Part shown: piece by piece, positions 14,305 through 21,959 of the stretch
Numbering within the stretch: position 1 is the first letter of the stretch
Layout of the letters: each line of letters starts with the position of its first letter
NCBI GenBank assembly: GCA_016793885.1
Contig: JAEUHE010000062.1
Location: 1-62,089, forward strand
Direction of reading: 5' to 3'
Length of the DNA stretch: 62,089 bases
Origin: Verrucomicrobiales bacterium
Lineage (GTDB): Bacteria > Verrucomicrobiota > Verrucomicrobiia > Limisphaerales > UBA11320
Position numbers and translations under genes: made by a program
Notes under the pieces: model-generated
Databases searched by the model: none
What the model was told of the DNA's origin: nothing
What the model saw: only the letters and a program-made list of their open reading frames with translations

Positions 14305-15348
14305 ATGAACACCAACGAAGCCGAAGTCCTGGTCTTCAACGGAGCAGGAAAGCCGTTTGAACTCAAACGGGTGCCTATTCCTACGCTGGGGCGAGGCGAG
14401 ACACTGATCGAGCTGTCGCTCTCCACGATCTGCGGATCGGATTTGCACACGGTCGACGGCCGTCGCAACGAACCTACTCCTTCCGTCCTCGGCCATGAAG
14501 GGGTGGGCAGAGTGGTCGCGATCGGCGAGGGCGTCGAGGCAGCCTGGGTGGGCTGCAGGGTAACCTGGAGCTCGGCGGTCGGATGCGGCCGGTGCCGCAC
14601 CTGTTGTGAATGGGATCTCCCTCAGAAGTGCGGCCAGGTTTTCAAATACGGCCACGCACGGTTCAAACCGGAGGATACACTGAACGGATGCTACGCCTCG
14701 CACCTGATTCTAAGAGCGGGAACCAAGATGGTTAGGCTACCAGAATGCGTGACAGACTCGATGGGCGCTCCCGCGAACTGCGCTTTAGCCACGATGATGG
14801 CCTCGACGGAGCCGCTCCGAGAGACACACGATTGCGCCCTGATCCAGGGCGCCGGCCTGCTCGGGATCTACGGGTGCGCAATTTTGCGCCGCGCCGGCTG
14901 GAAGCGCGTGTTGGTCAGCGAGCCGAACCCGGAGCGTCGCAAGCTGGTTGACGCCTTTGGCGGCGAGGCGTTCGATCCCGCCGACTCCGGTCAAATCTCT
15001 GCGGGTTCGGTCGACGCGGTGTTAGAAGTGAGCGGGAATCCTGCGGTGGTCCCCGAAGCAGTGCGAGTGCTGCGGGTTGGAGGACACTACGGCCTGGTGG
15101 GGATGGTGCATCCAGATTCAGCCCTCGGACTGACCGGGGAAACGATCATTCGCAAATGTCTCACCTTGCGAGGCACTCACAATTACGCCTCGCGTCATCT
15201 GGAGGCGGCCGTCGCCTTCCTGGAGGCAAGCGCTGAAGCCATGCCGTGGGATACTCTCGTATCGCCACCCCTGCCCCTCCATGACCTCTCTACCGCGTTC
15301 GAGCTAAGTGCCACGGGCCAATGGCCTCGGGTCGCGGTACGGCCGTAG
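14305..15348 (+). CDS. Zinc-dependent alcohol dehydrogenase, HpnZ-like
   Basis: This 347-residue medium-chain dehydrogenase has the catalytic zinc site (STICGSDLHT, GHEGVGRV), a structural zinc-type Cys cluster (C-G-R-C-R-T-C-C-E-W-D-L-P-Q-K-C) and the NAD-binding IQGAGLLGIYG. The Cys-rich segment followed by L-P-Q-K-C and FKYGH, and the M-G-A-P-A-N-C-A-L-A-T segment, recall the phosphonate-catabolism-associated group TIGR03366 (HpnZ). No other phosphonate genes are visible in the window, so the true substrate is open. A terminator hairpin (15372-15389) follows. The start ATG 14305 directly precedes NTNEAEVLVF and has no obvious Shine-Dalgarno, as is common in this genome. Confidence 0.75.
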   Translation: MNTNEAEVLVFNGAGKPFELKRVPIPTLGRGETLIELSLSTICGSDLHTVDGRRNEPTPSVLGHEGVGRVVAIGEGVEAAWVGCRVTWSSAVGCGRCRTCCEWDLPQKCGQVFKYGHARFKPEDTLNGCYASHLILRAGTKMVRLPECVTDSMGAPANCALATMMASTEPLRETHDCALIQGAGLLGIYGCAILRRAGWKRVLVSEPNPERRKLVDAFGGEAFDPADSGQISAGSVDAVLEVSGNPAVVPEAVRVLRVGGHYGLVGMVHPDSALGLTGETIIRKCLTLRGTHNYASRHLEAAVAFLEASAEAMPWDTLVSPPLPLHDLSTAFELSATGQWPRVAVRP

Positions 15349-15371
15349 CAGCCCGACAGGCGCTATAGAGC

Positions 15372-15394
15372 GCGGAGACATGTCTCCGCTTTTC
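15372..15394 (+). terminator. Terminator with GCGGAGACATGTCTCCGC stem
   Basis: A perfect 18-bp palindrome (15372-15389) followed by TTTTCC lies 23 bases after the dehydrogenase stop. The same hairpin (one base different, GCGGAGACGTGTCTCCGC) recurs at 20831-20848 in the opposite role. Confidence 0.65.
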
Positions 15395-15466
15395 CTGCGC
15401 GCGGCGGACTAGCTGCTAGTGTGCCTATTGTAAACGGCAGCGTTGGAGGGGTTGAGCTAGAGCGAA

Positions 15467-15785
15467 GGAACAGCGGTGTCGTGCCCTAAGCATTACCCAC
15501 AAGTTCGGAGTGTTTCGGTCCCTATCCCAACGGGATTGCGCCTCAAAGCCCAGGGTTGGGAGGAACGAGCTACCCTGGGGAAACCGCTATAGAATTCACA
15601 ACCCCATCGTGGGTTGCGGTTAGTTGGGGGTGTTAGCCGATCCAGTCGCAACCCGCGATGGGGTTGTCAGAAAACAACGACTAACCCAGGGTAGGCGCTC
15701 CTGCGTCGCGCCAACCCTGGGCTTTGAGGCAGAATCCCTTTGGGATTCTAACATTAGGTCGAGGAACTTGTGGGGAATGCTTAGG
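15467..15785. repeat. Palindromic repeat B, copy 1
   Basis: About 319 bp of nested inverted repeats. CTAAGCATTACCCACAAGTTC near the left end pairs with GAACTTGTGGGGAATGCTTAG at the right end. CTCAAAGCCCAGGGTTGG (about 15542) pairs with CCAACCCTGGGCTTTGAG (about 15711). CACAACCCCATCGTGGGTTGCG (15598-15619, as two halves) pairs with CGCAACCCGCGATGGGGTTG (about 15648). It matches copy 2 (20437-20752) in inverted orientation and half of copy 3 (61894-61960). A reading frame across the right arm (15624-15920) is an artefact. It accounts for most of the gene-free stretch 15349-15853. Confidence 0.6.
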
Positions 15786-15853
15786 GCAGCAAGCGGGAAA
15801 ACGTCACCCGAACGTTACCCCTCGCCTTCGACAGAACAGCTAGGATCGGCGGC

Positions 15854-17179
15854 ATGGCAACTCGGAAAATCGTCGATGCTCAGGTGGGCCATGCCACGCC
15901 CCGCGAGTCGGGATGGTTAGCACACCCCGGAGCGCTGGCTGCGTGGAGCATGATCGCCGCCTTTGGGGCCTACGCGTCCATGTATGGGTTCCGCAAACCT
16001 TTCACAGCAGGGGGCTACTCCGGCAACGAATTTCCCGACGGTTTCAAAGTCTGGCTGATTGTGGCCCAGGTTCTCGGCTACACCGTCTCGAAATTTGTCG
16101 GGATTCGGGTGGTGGCAGAGATGAGACCGTCGGGGCGGGCAGCTACCCTGCTGGCGCTCATCGGCGCAGCGGAGCTCTCCTTGATACTCTTCGGGCTGAT
16201 TCCAACACCCTGGAACTTGGCCTGCCTATTCTTAAATGGCCTGCCCCTTGGAATGGTTTTCGGATTGGTGCTCGGGTTCCTGGAGGGCCGTCGCATGACT
16301 GAGGCGCTGGTGGCAGGATTGTGCGCCAGCTTCATCGTCGCCGATGGCTTCGCGAAGTCGGTCGGCGCCACACTCCTGAAGGGTGGAGTGCCCGAGCGAT
16401 GGATGCCCGCCGTGGCCGGCCTGATCTTTCTCGCCCCCCTGCTTGCGTTCGTCTGGATGTTGCAGCGTATTCCCGCTCCCACCCAGAAGGATCACGAAGC
16501 CCGCTCACCGCGCAGTCCCATGACTCGCGCGGACCGCCGTCGGTGGCTGAAACGGCACGGGGTCGGACTGGGGTTGATCACCGCCGGATATCTGCTGGTG
16601 ACGGTGCTGCGGAGCTTGCGTGCGGATTTCGCTCCCGAACTCTGGGCGGGGCTGGGGGTGAAGGGTGCCCCCAGCCTATTTACCATCTCGGAACTCTGGG
16701 TGGCCCTCGGCGTGGTGTTGACCAATGGGCTAATTTTTCTCGTGCACGACAACCGCCGGTCCTTCTTTCTAGCCCTGGGGGTCGCCATCTTCGGACTCCT
16801 GCTGGGTGGGGTGGCATTGCTAGGGCAGTCCGCTGGATGGCTGGCCCCTTTGCCTTTTATGATCCTGATGGGGCTCGGCATGTATCTGCCCTATGTCGCG
16901 GTTCACACCACCGTGTTTGAGCGGCTCATCGCCATGACCCGAGACCAGGGTAACATCGGCTTCCTGATGTATCTCGCAGACGCGTTCGGATATCTGGGTT
17001 ATGTGGGCGTCATGTTGGGTAAACTGGCATTTCAAACCGGAGGGAGCTTCCTTGAGTTCTTTCGTCCTACCGCCGCCATCACGCTAGGGCTCGCCGCCTT
17101 GGCCTTTCTGATCGCCTGGCGCGTCTTCGCCGTGCGGATACCCGGTCAGACTCATGGATCCCCGGTTGGACCGGGCTAA
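15854..17179 (+). CDS. DUF5690 family MFS-like membrane transporter
   Basis: This 441-residue protein has about twelve hydrophobic segments spread from residue 25 to 430. The N-terminal GAYASMYGFRKPFTAG motif and the A-Q-V-L-G-Y-T-V-S-K-F-V-G-I-R-V segment are the hallmarks I associate with DUF5690, a family related to the major facilitator superfamily. The central cytoplasmic loop (about 212-232) is basic, as in MFS proteins. It should be an inner-membrane transporter; the substrate is unknown. It follows the HpnZ-like dehydrogenase in the same direction, but a terminator and palindromic repeat B separate them, so a shared transcript is unlikely. Confidence 0.75.
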   Translation: MATRKIVDAQVGHATPRESGWLAHPGALAAWSMIAAFGAYASMYGFRKPFTAGGYSGNEFPDGFKVWLIVAQVLGYTVSKFVGIRVVAEMRPSGRAATLLALIGAAELSLILFGLIPTPWNLACLFLNGLPLGMVFGLVLGFLEGRRMTEALVAGLCASFIVADGFAKSVGATLLKGGVPERWMPAVAGLIFLAPLLAFVWMLQRIPAPTQKDHEARSPRSPMTRADRRRWLKRHGVGLGLITAGYLLVTVLRSLRADFAPELWAGLGVKGAPSLFTISELWVALGVVLTNGLIFLVHDNRRSFFLALGVAIFGLLLGGVALLGQSAGWLAPLPFMILMGLGMYLPYVAVHTTVFERLIAMTRDQGNIGFLMYLADAFGYLGYVGVMLGKLAFQTGGSFLEFFRPTAAITLGLAALAFLIAWRVFAVRIPGQTHGSPVGPG

Positions 17180-17391
17180 ACGGGAAGCGACAAGCCCGAC
17201 AGGCTCTCCGTCAACCAAGCCTCGTTACTCGGCTCCTACACTGGGGACAGTAGGCGGTTCAGATTGGAAGGGTGCCTGGAGTCTGTCGCTTTCCTGTGAC
17301 CAAAAGGTCATTGGAAAGGGTCGAAAACCTTGCTATACAATACCACCAACTTGACGACGGTTCAGCAATCAACCCGAAATACCAAACCGCT

Positions 17392-20331
17392 ATGCATCAG
17401 AAAACCACCATGGGACTCGCGATTATCGCGGGCGGCCTGGCGTTCGTCGGATCCGCGAACGCGACCGATCTCATCATCAACGGCAGCTTCGAGGAACCGA
17501 ACAACGGGGAGTGGATCGGCAGCTTCGGCACTTACAAGTTCACCGATGTCTACTTCGCCGGCCCCGCCATTCCAGAAAGCTACGAGCCGGGCATCAACTA
17601 CTCCTGGCGCCACCGCGAAGCGAACAACGACGTCCCGTTGACTCAACTCGTCGACCTGACCGCCGCCCTCTCCCCCACTGAAATCGATGCCGGCGACGGA
17701 AAATTCGCCCTGAGCGCCTGGCTGGCCTCCTACACTTCCAATCCTGAGGTTGCCAAGCTCAGCGTGGATTTCTTCTCCCCAGACAACACCGCCCTAGGCC
17801 ACGCCGAGTTTTCCGGAGCCAGTAGCACCTATCTGGTCCGAAATGCCGATGGCTCTGGACCAGAGGGTTGGACCACCAAAAACTGGTCTCTCTACTTGCG
17901 CGAGGGACAGATTCCGGCTGGCGCACGCAGCGCTGTCGTCTCGATCACCCGTGATCCGGCTGCGGGACTGAGCGGCAACCCCGATACCTACGTCGATCTG
18001 GTGAAACTGGACGTGTTCGCCTCCGCCGCCCCGGTGCCGCCCACGGTGGAGAGCATCCAGCCAGCCGCCGGCAGCAAATCCGTTCCACCCACGGTGGTGC
18101 TGGATTTTACGATTCGCGATGGCACCACCCAGGTTAAGAGCGACAGCATTCAATTCCAGTTCGACGGTGCCACAACGGCACCCACGGTGACCAAGGAAGC
18201 GGATGTCACTCGCGTTAAATTCGACCCGCCCGGACTGCTTCCTGCGAACTCAACGCACACCGCACTGCTCACTTTCAGCGACAACGCCAACCCAGCCAAC
18301 ACCAAGACAGTGGAGCTTTCGTTTACCGTGTTACCCTATCTGAGCTTCGATCTGCCGACTCCCCTGGTGTTCGAGAACTTCGATGGCATCGGCGAAGGGG
18401 AATTGCCCGCCGGCTGGACGATCGGAAACTTCATCGCGCCTCCCAACGAGGACCTGGATCTGGGCGACTTGAATTCCAAGTCCTATGCCGACTGGGTGGT
18501 CGTCCAGAGTGACCGCTTCAAGGAATCGTTGCTCACCTACGACAACCACGCACCCAGCACCGATTACCGCCGCGTGCTTTCCCCGAACCCCCAGGTAGTG
18601 CTGAATGGTGAACTCGTCGAGAACTATGCCCAAGGGAACATTCTCTTCGGCGACTCGGGCTATCGGTCTGGCTCAGGGCAATACCTCTATACAGTCACGC
18701 CAGATTTCGACTTCTCCGGAAAGTCTTCCCTTTATCTGATCTTCAAGAGCCTGTGGGAGCAGAACCAGGACAGCATCGGCACGGTTGAGTACTCCATCGA
18801 TGAGGGAGTCACCTGGATTCCCCTGCTCTACATGTTGGAGAATGCTGACGTGAAGCGGGATGCCTCTGGAGGGATCGATGCGCTGGAGACCTTCAGCGCG
18901 ATCCAGGGCGATACCGCTCGCTTCACCGACCTGGATGGAAACGAAAAGGGGAACCGCTACGGAGACTTCTTGAGCATCCCCGAAGACCAGTGGGCCACCC
19001 TGGCCCCTTACATCAGCCCCCGAGTCAACGACGATCCAGCTGAATCCAAACGCCTGGAAATCCTGGCGCTGCCAAACGCTGCCAATCAGTCGAAAGTTCG
19101 CTTTCGGTTCGGTCATGCCGGAACCGACAGCTGGTATTTTGGCATAGACGACGTTGGGGTCTACAGTGTGACGTCTTGGCCGGCACCTCAACTCGAAGTG
19201 GTCGCCAGCGCCGCAACCACTTACGTGGGCAACCGGGAACGCCTGAGCGTGAATGTCAAAGGCGTCGGCCCGTTCACGTTTCAATGGAAGAAGAACGGGG
19301 TGGCTGTGGCGGGTGCAACGGCAGACAGCTTGATCTTGGCCGATATCCAAGCGACCGACGCGGGTAACTACACGGTCGAGGTGGGGTATACGGGTGGGAC
19401 AGCCACCAGCGCCCCCTTGGCGTTATCCGTTTCCGCTGCGCCGACCAAGCTGCTCGGACAATGGGACTTCCAGGGCGATCTGAAGGCGAGCTACGGTCGC
19501 GACCTCGCGTATGCTTCGGCGGAGGTGGAGCCCTTGACCGTGTTCTCGACCACCGAGGCTCTGGGTATCCCGGGTATCGGGGAGCGCTCCGTGCAGGTCA
19601 TGGGATTCAACCCCGTGGGCAAATTTGACGGTTATCGCCTCTACCCGGGACTGACCCGGCCTGCTTCGACCTCGGCCTCCGGCAAGTTGAACCAGTACAC
19701 GCTCATTCTAGACGTGTTCTATCCTTCCGCGACTTCAGCTGCCTGGCGGTCGCTGCTGCAGTTAGATCCAACCAACGCCGACGATGGAGAATTCTTCATC
19801 AATCCCTCAGGGGGCATCGGCATCGACTCGGTTTACAACGGCGTGGTCAGCCTGGATGAGTGGCATCGGCTGGCCATCGCAGTCGACCTCGTGGGTCCGG
19901 GCGTCTTCCCGGGAGCCACCATTTTCATCGATGGCCAAAGGGTGGCTAAACGCAGCTTGAGTCAGGGAGCGGACGCCCGCTGGTCCTTCCCCGTCGGATC
20001 CGGAGCAGACGATGTCTTCGCCCTGCTATTTGCGGACGAGAGCGGGGATGTAGCTCCCGGCTATGTCAGCAGCGCTCAGCTCTACGAAGGACGATTGAGC
20101 GAGTCGCTTATCGCCTCCCTCGGTGGGGCCAGTGCCGACAAACTTCCGAGCCAAGTCATCCAGACTTCCTGGACGGGTGGAAAACTGACTTTAAGTTGGC
20201 CGGGAGCACAAACGCTCGAAAGCGCTCCTTCCCTGAACGGACCCTGGACAACCATCCAGGGCGCCGCCAGTCCCTATGAAGTTACCGCGCTCCCGGGGGC
20301 CGCTCATTACTTCCGCCTGAAGACGCAGTAA
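17392..20331 (+). CDS. Large exported protein with Ig-like and LamG-like domains
   Basis: I start it at ATG 17392 (979 residues), which gives a normal signal peptide (MHQKTTMGLAIIAGGLAFVG, cleaved after ANA), rather than at the upstream ATG 17272. Residues about 25-215 begin with DLIINGSFEEP, as in DUF642/carbohydrate-binding-like jelly rolls. A further beta-rich part (about 330-590) includes C-Y-like blocks such as W-T-I-G-N-F. An Ig-like domain (about 598-680) shows FTFQWKKNGVAVAGAT and DAGNYTVEVG. A LamG/concanavalin-like domain follows (about 685-880), and the C-terminal module ends PGAAHYFRLKTQ. It is likely secreted and binds polysaccharide or the cell surface; no catalytic motif was found. 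Confidence 0.7.
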   Translation: MHQKTTMGLAIIAGGLAFVGSANATDLIINGSFEEPNNGEWIGSFGTYKFTDVYFAGPAIPESYEPGINYSWRHREANNDVPLTQLVDLTAALSPTEIDAGDGKFALSAWLASYTSNPEVAKLSVDFFSPDNTALGHAEFSGASSTYLVRNADGSGPEGWTTKNWSLYLREGQIPAGARSAVVSITRDPAAGLSGNPDTYVDLVKLDVFASAAPVPPTVESIQPAAGSKSVPPTVVLDFTIRDGTTQVKSDSIQFQFDGATTAPTVTKEADVTRVKFDPPGLLPANSTHTALLTFSDNANPANTKTVELSFTVLPYLSFDLPTPLVFENFDGIGEGELPAGWTIGNFIAPPNEDLDLGDLNSKSYADWVVVQSDRFKESLLTYDNHAPSTDYRRVLSPNPQVVLNGELVENYAQGNILFGDSGYRSGSGQYLYTVTPDFDFSGKSSLYLIFKSLWEQNQDSIGTVEYSIDEGVTWIPLLYMLENADVKRDASGGIDALETFSAIQGDTARFTDLDGNEKGNRYGDFLSIPEDQWATLAPYISPRVNDDPAESKRLEILALPNAANQSKVRFRFGHAGTDSWYFGIDDVGVYSVTSWPAPQLEVVASAATTYVGNRERLSVNVKGVGPFTFQWKKNGVAVAGATADSLILADIQATDAGNYTVEVGYTGGTATSAPLALSVSAAPTKLLGQWDFQGDLKASYGRDLAYASAEVEPLTVFSTTEALGIPGIGERSVQVMGFNPVGKFDGYRLYPGLTRPASTSASGKLNQYTLILDVFYPSATSAAWRSLLQLDPTNADDGEFFINPSGGIGIDSVYNGVVSLDEWHRLAIAVDLVGPGVFPGATIFIDGQRVAKRSLSQGADARWSFPVGSGADDVFALLFADESGDVAPGYVSSAQLYEGRLSESLIASLGGASADKLPSQVIQTSWTGGKLTLSWPGAQTLESAPSLNGPWTTIQGAASPYEVTALPGAAHYFRLKTQ

Positions 20332-20436
20332 GCATGAGCAGGTGAAGGTAGCACCGATCGCGATCCCCCTCGCCGGGACGGACTACTGGCGAGGGGATCC
20401 CAGCTCCGCTGGGGGGGACCAAAGCGGCAGAGGGCT

Positions 20437-20752
20437 CTAAGCATTACCCACAAGTTCTTCGACCAAATGTTAGAATCCCAAAGGGATTCCGGCTCAAAGC
20501 CCAGGGTTGGCGCGACGCAGGAGCGCCTACCCTGGGTTAGTCGTTGTTTTCTCACAACCCCATCGCGGGTTGCGCTTGGGATCACCTGAAGCCCCACAGG
20601 GTTCGCAACCCACGATGGGGTTGTGGATTCTATGGCGTTTTCCAGGGTAGCTCGTTCCTCCCAACCCTGGGCTTTGAGCCGGAATCCCGTTGGGATAGGG
20701 AGGAAGCCCTCCGAACTTGTGGGTAATGCTCAGGGCACGACACCGCTGTTCC
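20437..20752. repeat. Palindromic repeat B, copy 2 (inverted relative to copy 1)
   Basis: CTAAGCATTACCCACAAGTTC at the left (20437) and CTTGTGGGTAATGCTCAGGG near 20717 form the outer arms. The reverse complement matches copy 1, including the GGAACAGCGGTGTCGTGCCC tag at its end. It is preceded at 20393-20436 by GATCCCAGCTCCGCTGGGG and a flank shared with repeat A. Copies 1 and 2 flank the DUF5690 and Ig/LamG genes in opposite orientation. The rest of the gene-free stretch 20332-20919 holds a CCCCTCGCC/GGCGAGGGG hairpin just after the upstream gene. Confidence 0.6.
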
Positions 20753-20830
20753 ATCACGCCCCCTCGCCCCTCACACGCACGTAGTTTGCTGGGTTACCAC
20801 CCCACAGCCATACCGGAGCGCGTAGGAAAA

Positions 20831-20848
20831 GCGGAGACGTGTCTCCGC
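20831..20848 (-). terminator. Terminator of the glycosylase gene, GCGGAGACGTGTCTCCGC stem
   Basis: On the minus strand the palindrome is followed by TTTTCC, 71 bases after the glycosylase stop. It differs by one base from the hairpin at 15372, so this genome seems to use a stock terminator cassette. Confidence 0.6.
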
Positions 20849-20919
20849 GGTACATAGACTTACCTCGCCCGATGGGCCGACACGGCCCGCACTACCTATT
20901 CTTGCGATGATGAAGGTGT

Positions 20920-21555
20920 TTACGAGTGTCGATGGGAGACCCATTCAGAACGGCTGAGTAGAAATCGTAAGGGCAAATCTGCAGCTCTCGAGATCCCAAT
21001 TCGTGGAGTGCGCTGGATCGGCCCCAGCCGCCGAAGCAGAGAACGCCTAGCCGGGTTCTCAGCAATCCAGACCGGCGACTCCGCAGAGCAGAGATCCACC
21101 CCATCCAAGGAGCGATCGATCCCCAAGGCCTGGCACAACTTCGCCGGACCACGAGTCAGGTCGATCACCCGACGAGTTGGACGGCGTTGTTGCATGAGCT
21201 CAAACCCGTGCGTCGCCTCGAGAGCCCGGATCAGCACCGCCTCCCCGCGTCCCTCCGGCCCACACACCGCGTTGAAACATTGGTGCATGCCATAAATGAA
21301 ATAGACGTAAGCGCGGCCGGGAGCCCCAAACATCGACCGATTTCGAGCCGTGGGCCCCGCAAACGCATGGCAGGCGGGATCGTTGTGCAAGTAGGCCTCG
21401 GCCTCTACCACCACACCACCCATAACCCCCTCAGGGGTAACCCTTAGCAGGTAATGCCCCAGCAATCGCGGAGCGACCACGCGGGCGCTGGGAAGATAAA
21501 AATCCCGTCTGAATGGCAGGAGCTGGAGAGGCGGGAAGGAGTTCGCGTCAGACAT
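20920..21555 (-). CDS. mpg: 3-methyladenine DNA glycosylase (AAG/MPG family)
   Basis: This 211-residue protein excises alkylated purines such as 3-methyladenine from DNA in base-excision repair. Motifs of the AAG family are visible: LGHYLLRV at about 32-39, VVVEAEAYLHNDPACHA (with the catalytic Glu region), T-x-R-N-R-S-M-F-G-x-P-G-x-A-Y-V-Y-F-I-Y-G-M-H, and R-G-P-A-K-L-C-Q-A-L-G-I. Length agrees with the bacterial family (about 190-215). It stands alone, transcribed on the minus strand, with a stock terminator after it. The C-terminus carries the usual G-P-I-Q-R-T-P-R-I-G-I segment. Confidence 0.92.
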   Translation of the reverse strand: MSDANSFPPLQLLPFRRDFYLPSARVVAPRLLGHYLLRVTPEGVMGGVVVEAEAYLHNDPACHAFAGPTARNRSMFGAPGRAYVYFIYGMHQCFNAVCGPEGRGEAVLIRALEATHGFELMQQRRPTRRVIDLTRGPAKLCQALGIDRSLDGVDLCSAESPVWIAENPARRSLLRRLGPIQRTPRIGISRAADLPLRFLLSRSEWVSHRHS

Positions 21556-21614
21556 CTCTAAAATAGTTTTGTAATACTGCGTTTCGCATTTCGTAGAACA
21601 CGGCGAACCGGAGA

Positions 21615-21747
21615 AACCCAGCCGGTTTGCCGCCTGAAAGGCGCGTCAGGTTTAACAACGAGTGAACCGGATGTAACGTGGAACTTGCATCCGACACCTG
21701 ACTCCGTGAGTGCGGAACGCTAACACGGGCGGCAAACCGGCTGGGTT
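21615..21747. repeat. Perfect 20-bp inverted repeat enclosing a structured ~90-base loop
   Basis: AACCCAGCCGGTTTGCCGCC at 21615-21634 is exactly complementary to GGCGGCAAACCGGCTGGGTT at 21728-21747. Inside, GTCAGGT pairs with ACCTGAC, and further GC-rich blocks follow. No T-tract follows the arms, so it is not an ordinary terminator. A second inverted pair at 21867-21879 and 21949-21961 (12 of 13 bases, TAGCAGGCTGTCG) sits next to the TRAP gene stop. The stretch 21556-21959 has no gene. Confidence 0.5.
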
Positions 21748-21959
21748 CAACTCATTTTGGATCTTCCCATGAACCAATCCTCGTCCCCTCGTCTCCTAAA
21801 CGCTGGACTGGAGGAGACGAGGTCACGAGTCCTTGTGGTGCGGTCTCCTCGCACGCAGTGCCTTCTAGCAGGCTGTCGCGGCGTTTCCTAAGAGATACAT
21901 CAGCACCATCGGGATCCGCAGCCGGACTCGCGTCCGATAGACACAAGTCCGACAGGCTG

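Noticed and set aside
15624-15920. 98-residue frame with QGRRSCVAPTLGFE
   Set aside because: It is read across the right arm of palindromic repeat B; the same peptide appears from the inverted copy at 20307-20597, so it reflects DNA repetition, not a protein.
20307-20597. 96-residue minus frame similar to the one at 15624
   Set aside because: Same repeat-B artefact, and it overlaps the end of the Ig/LamG gene.
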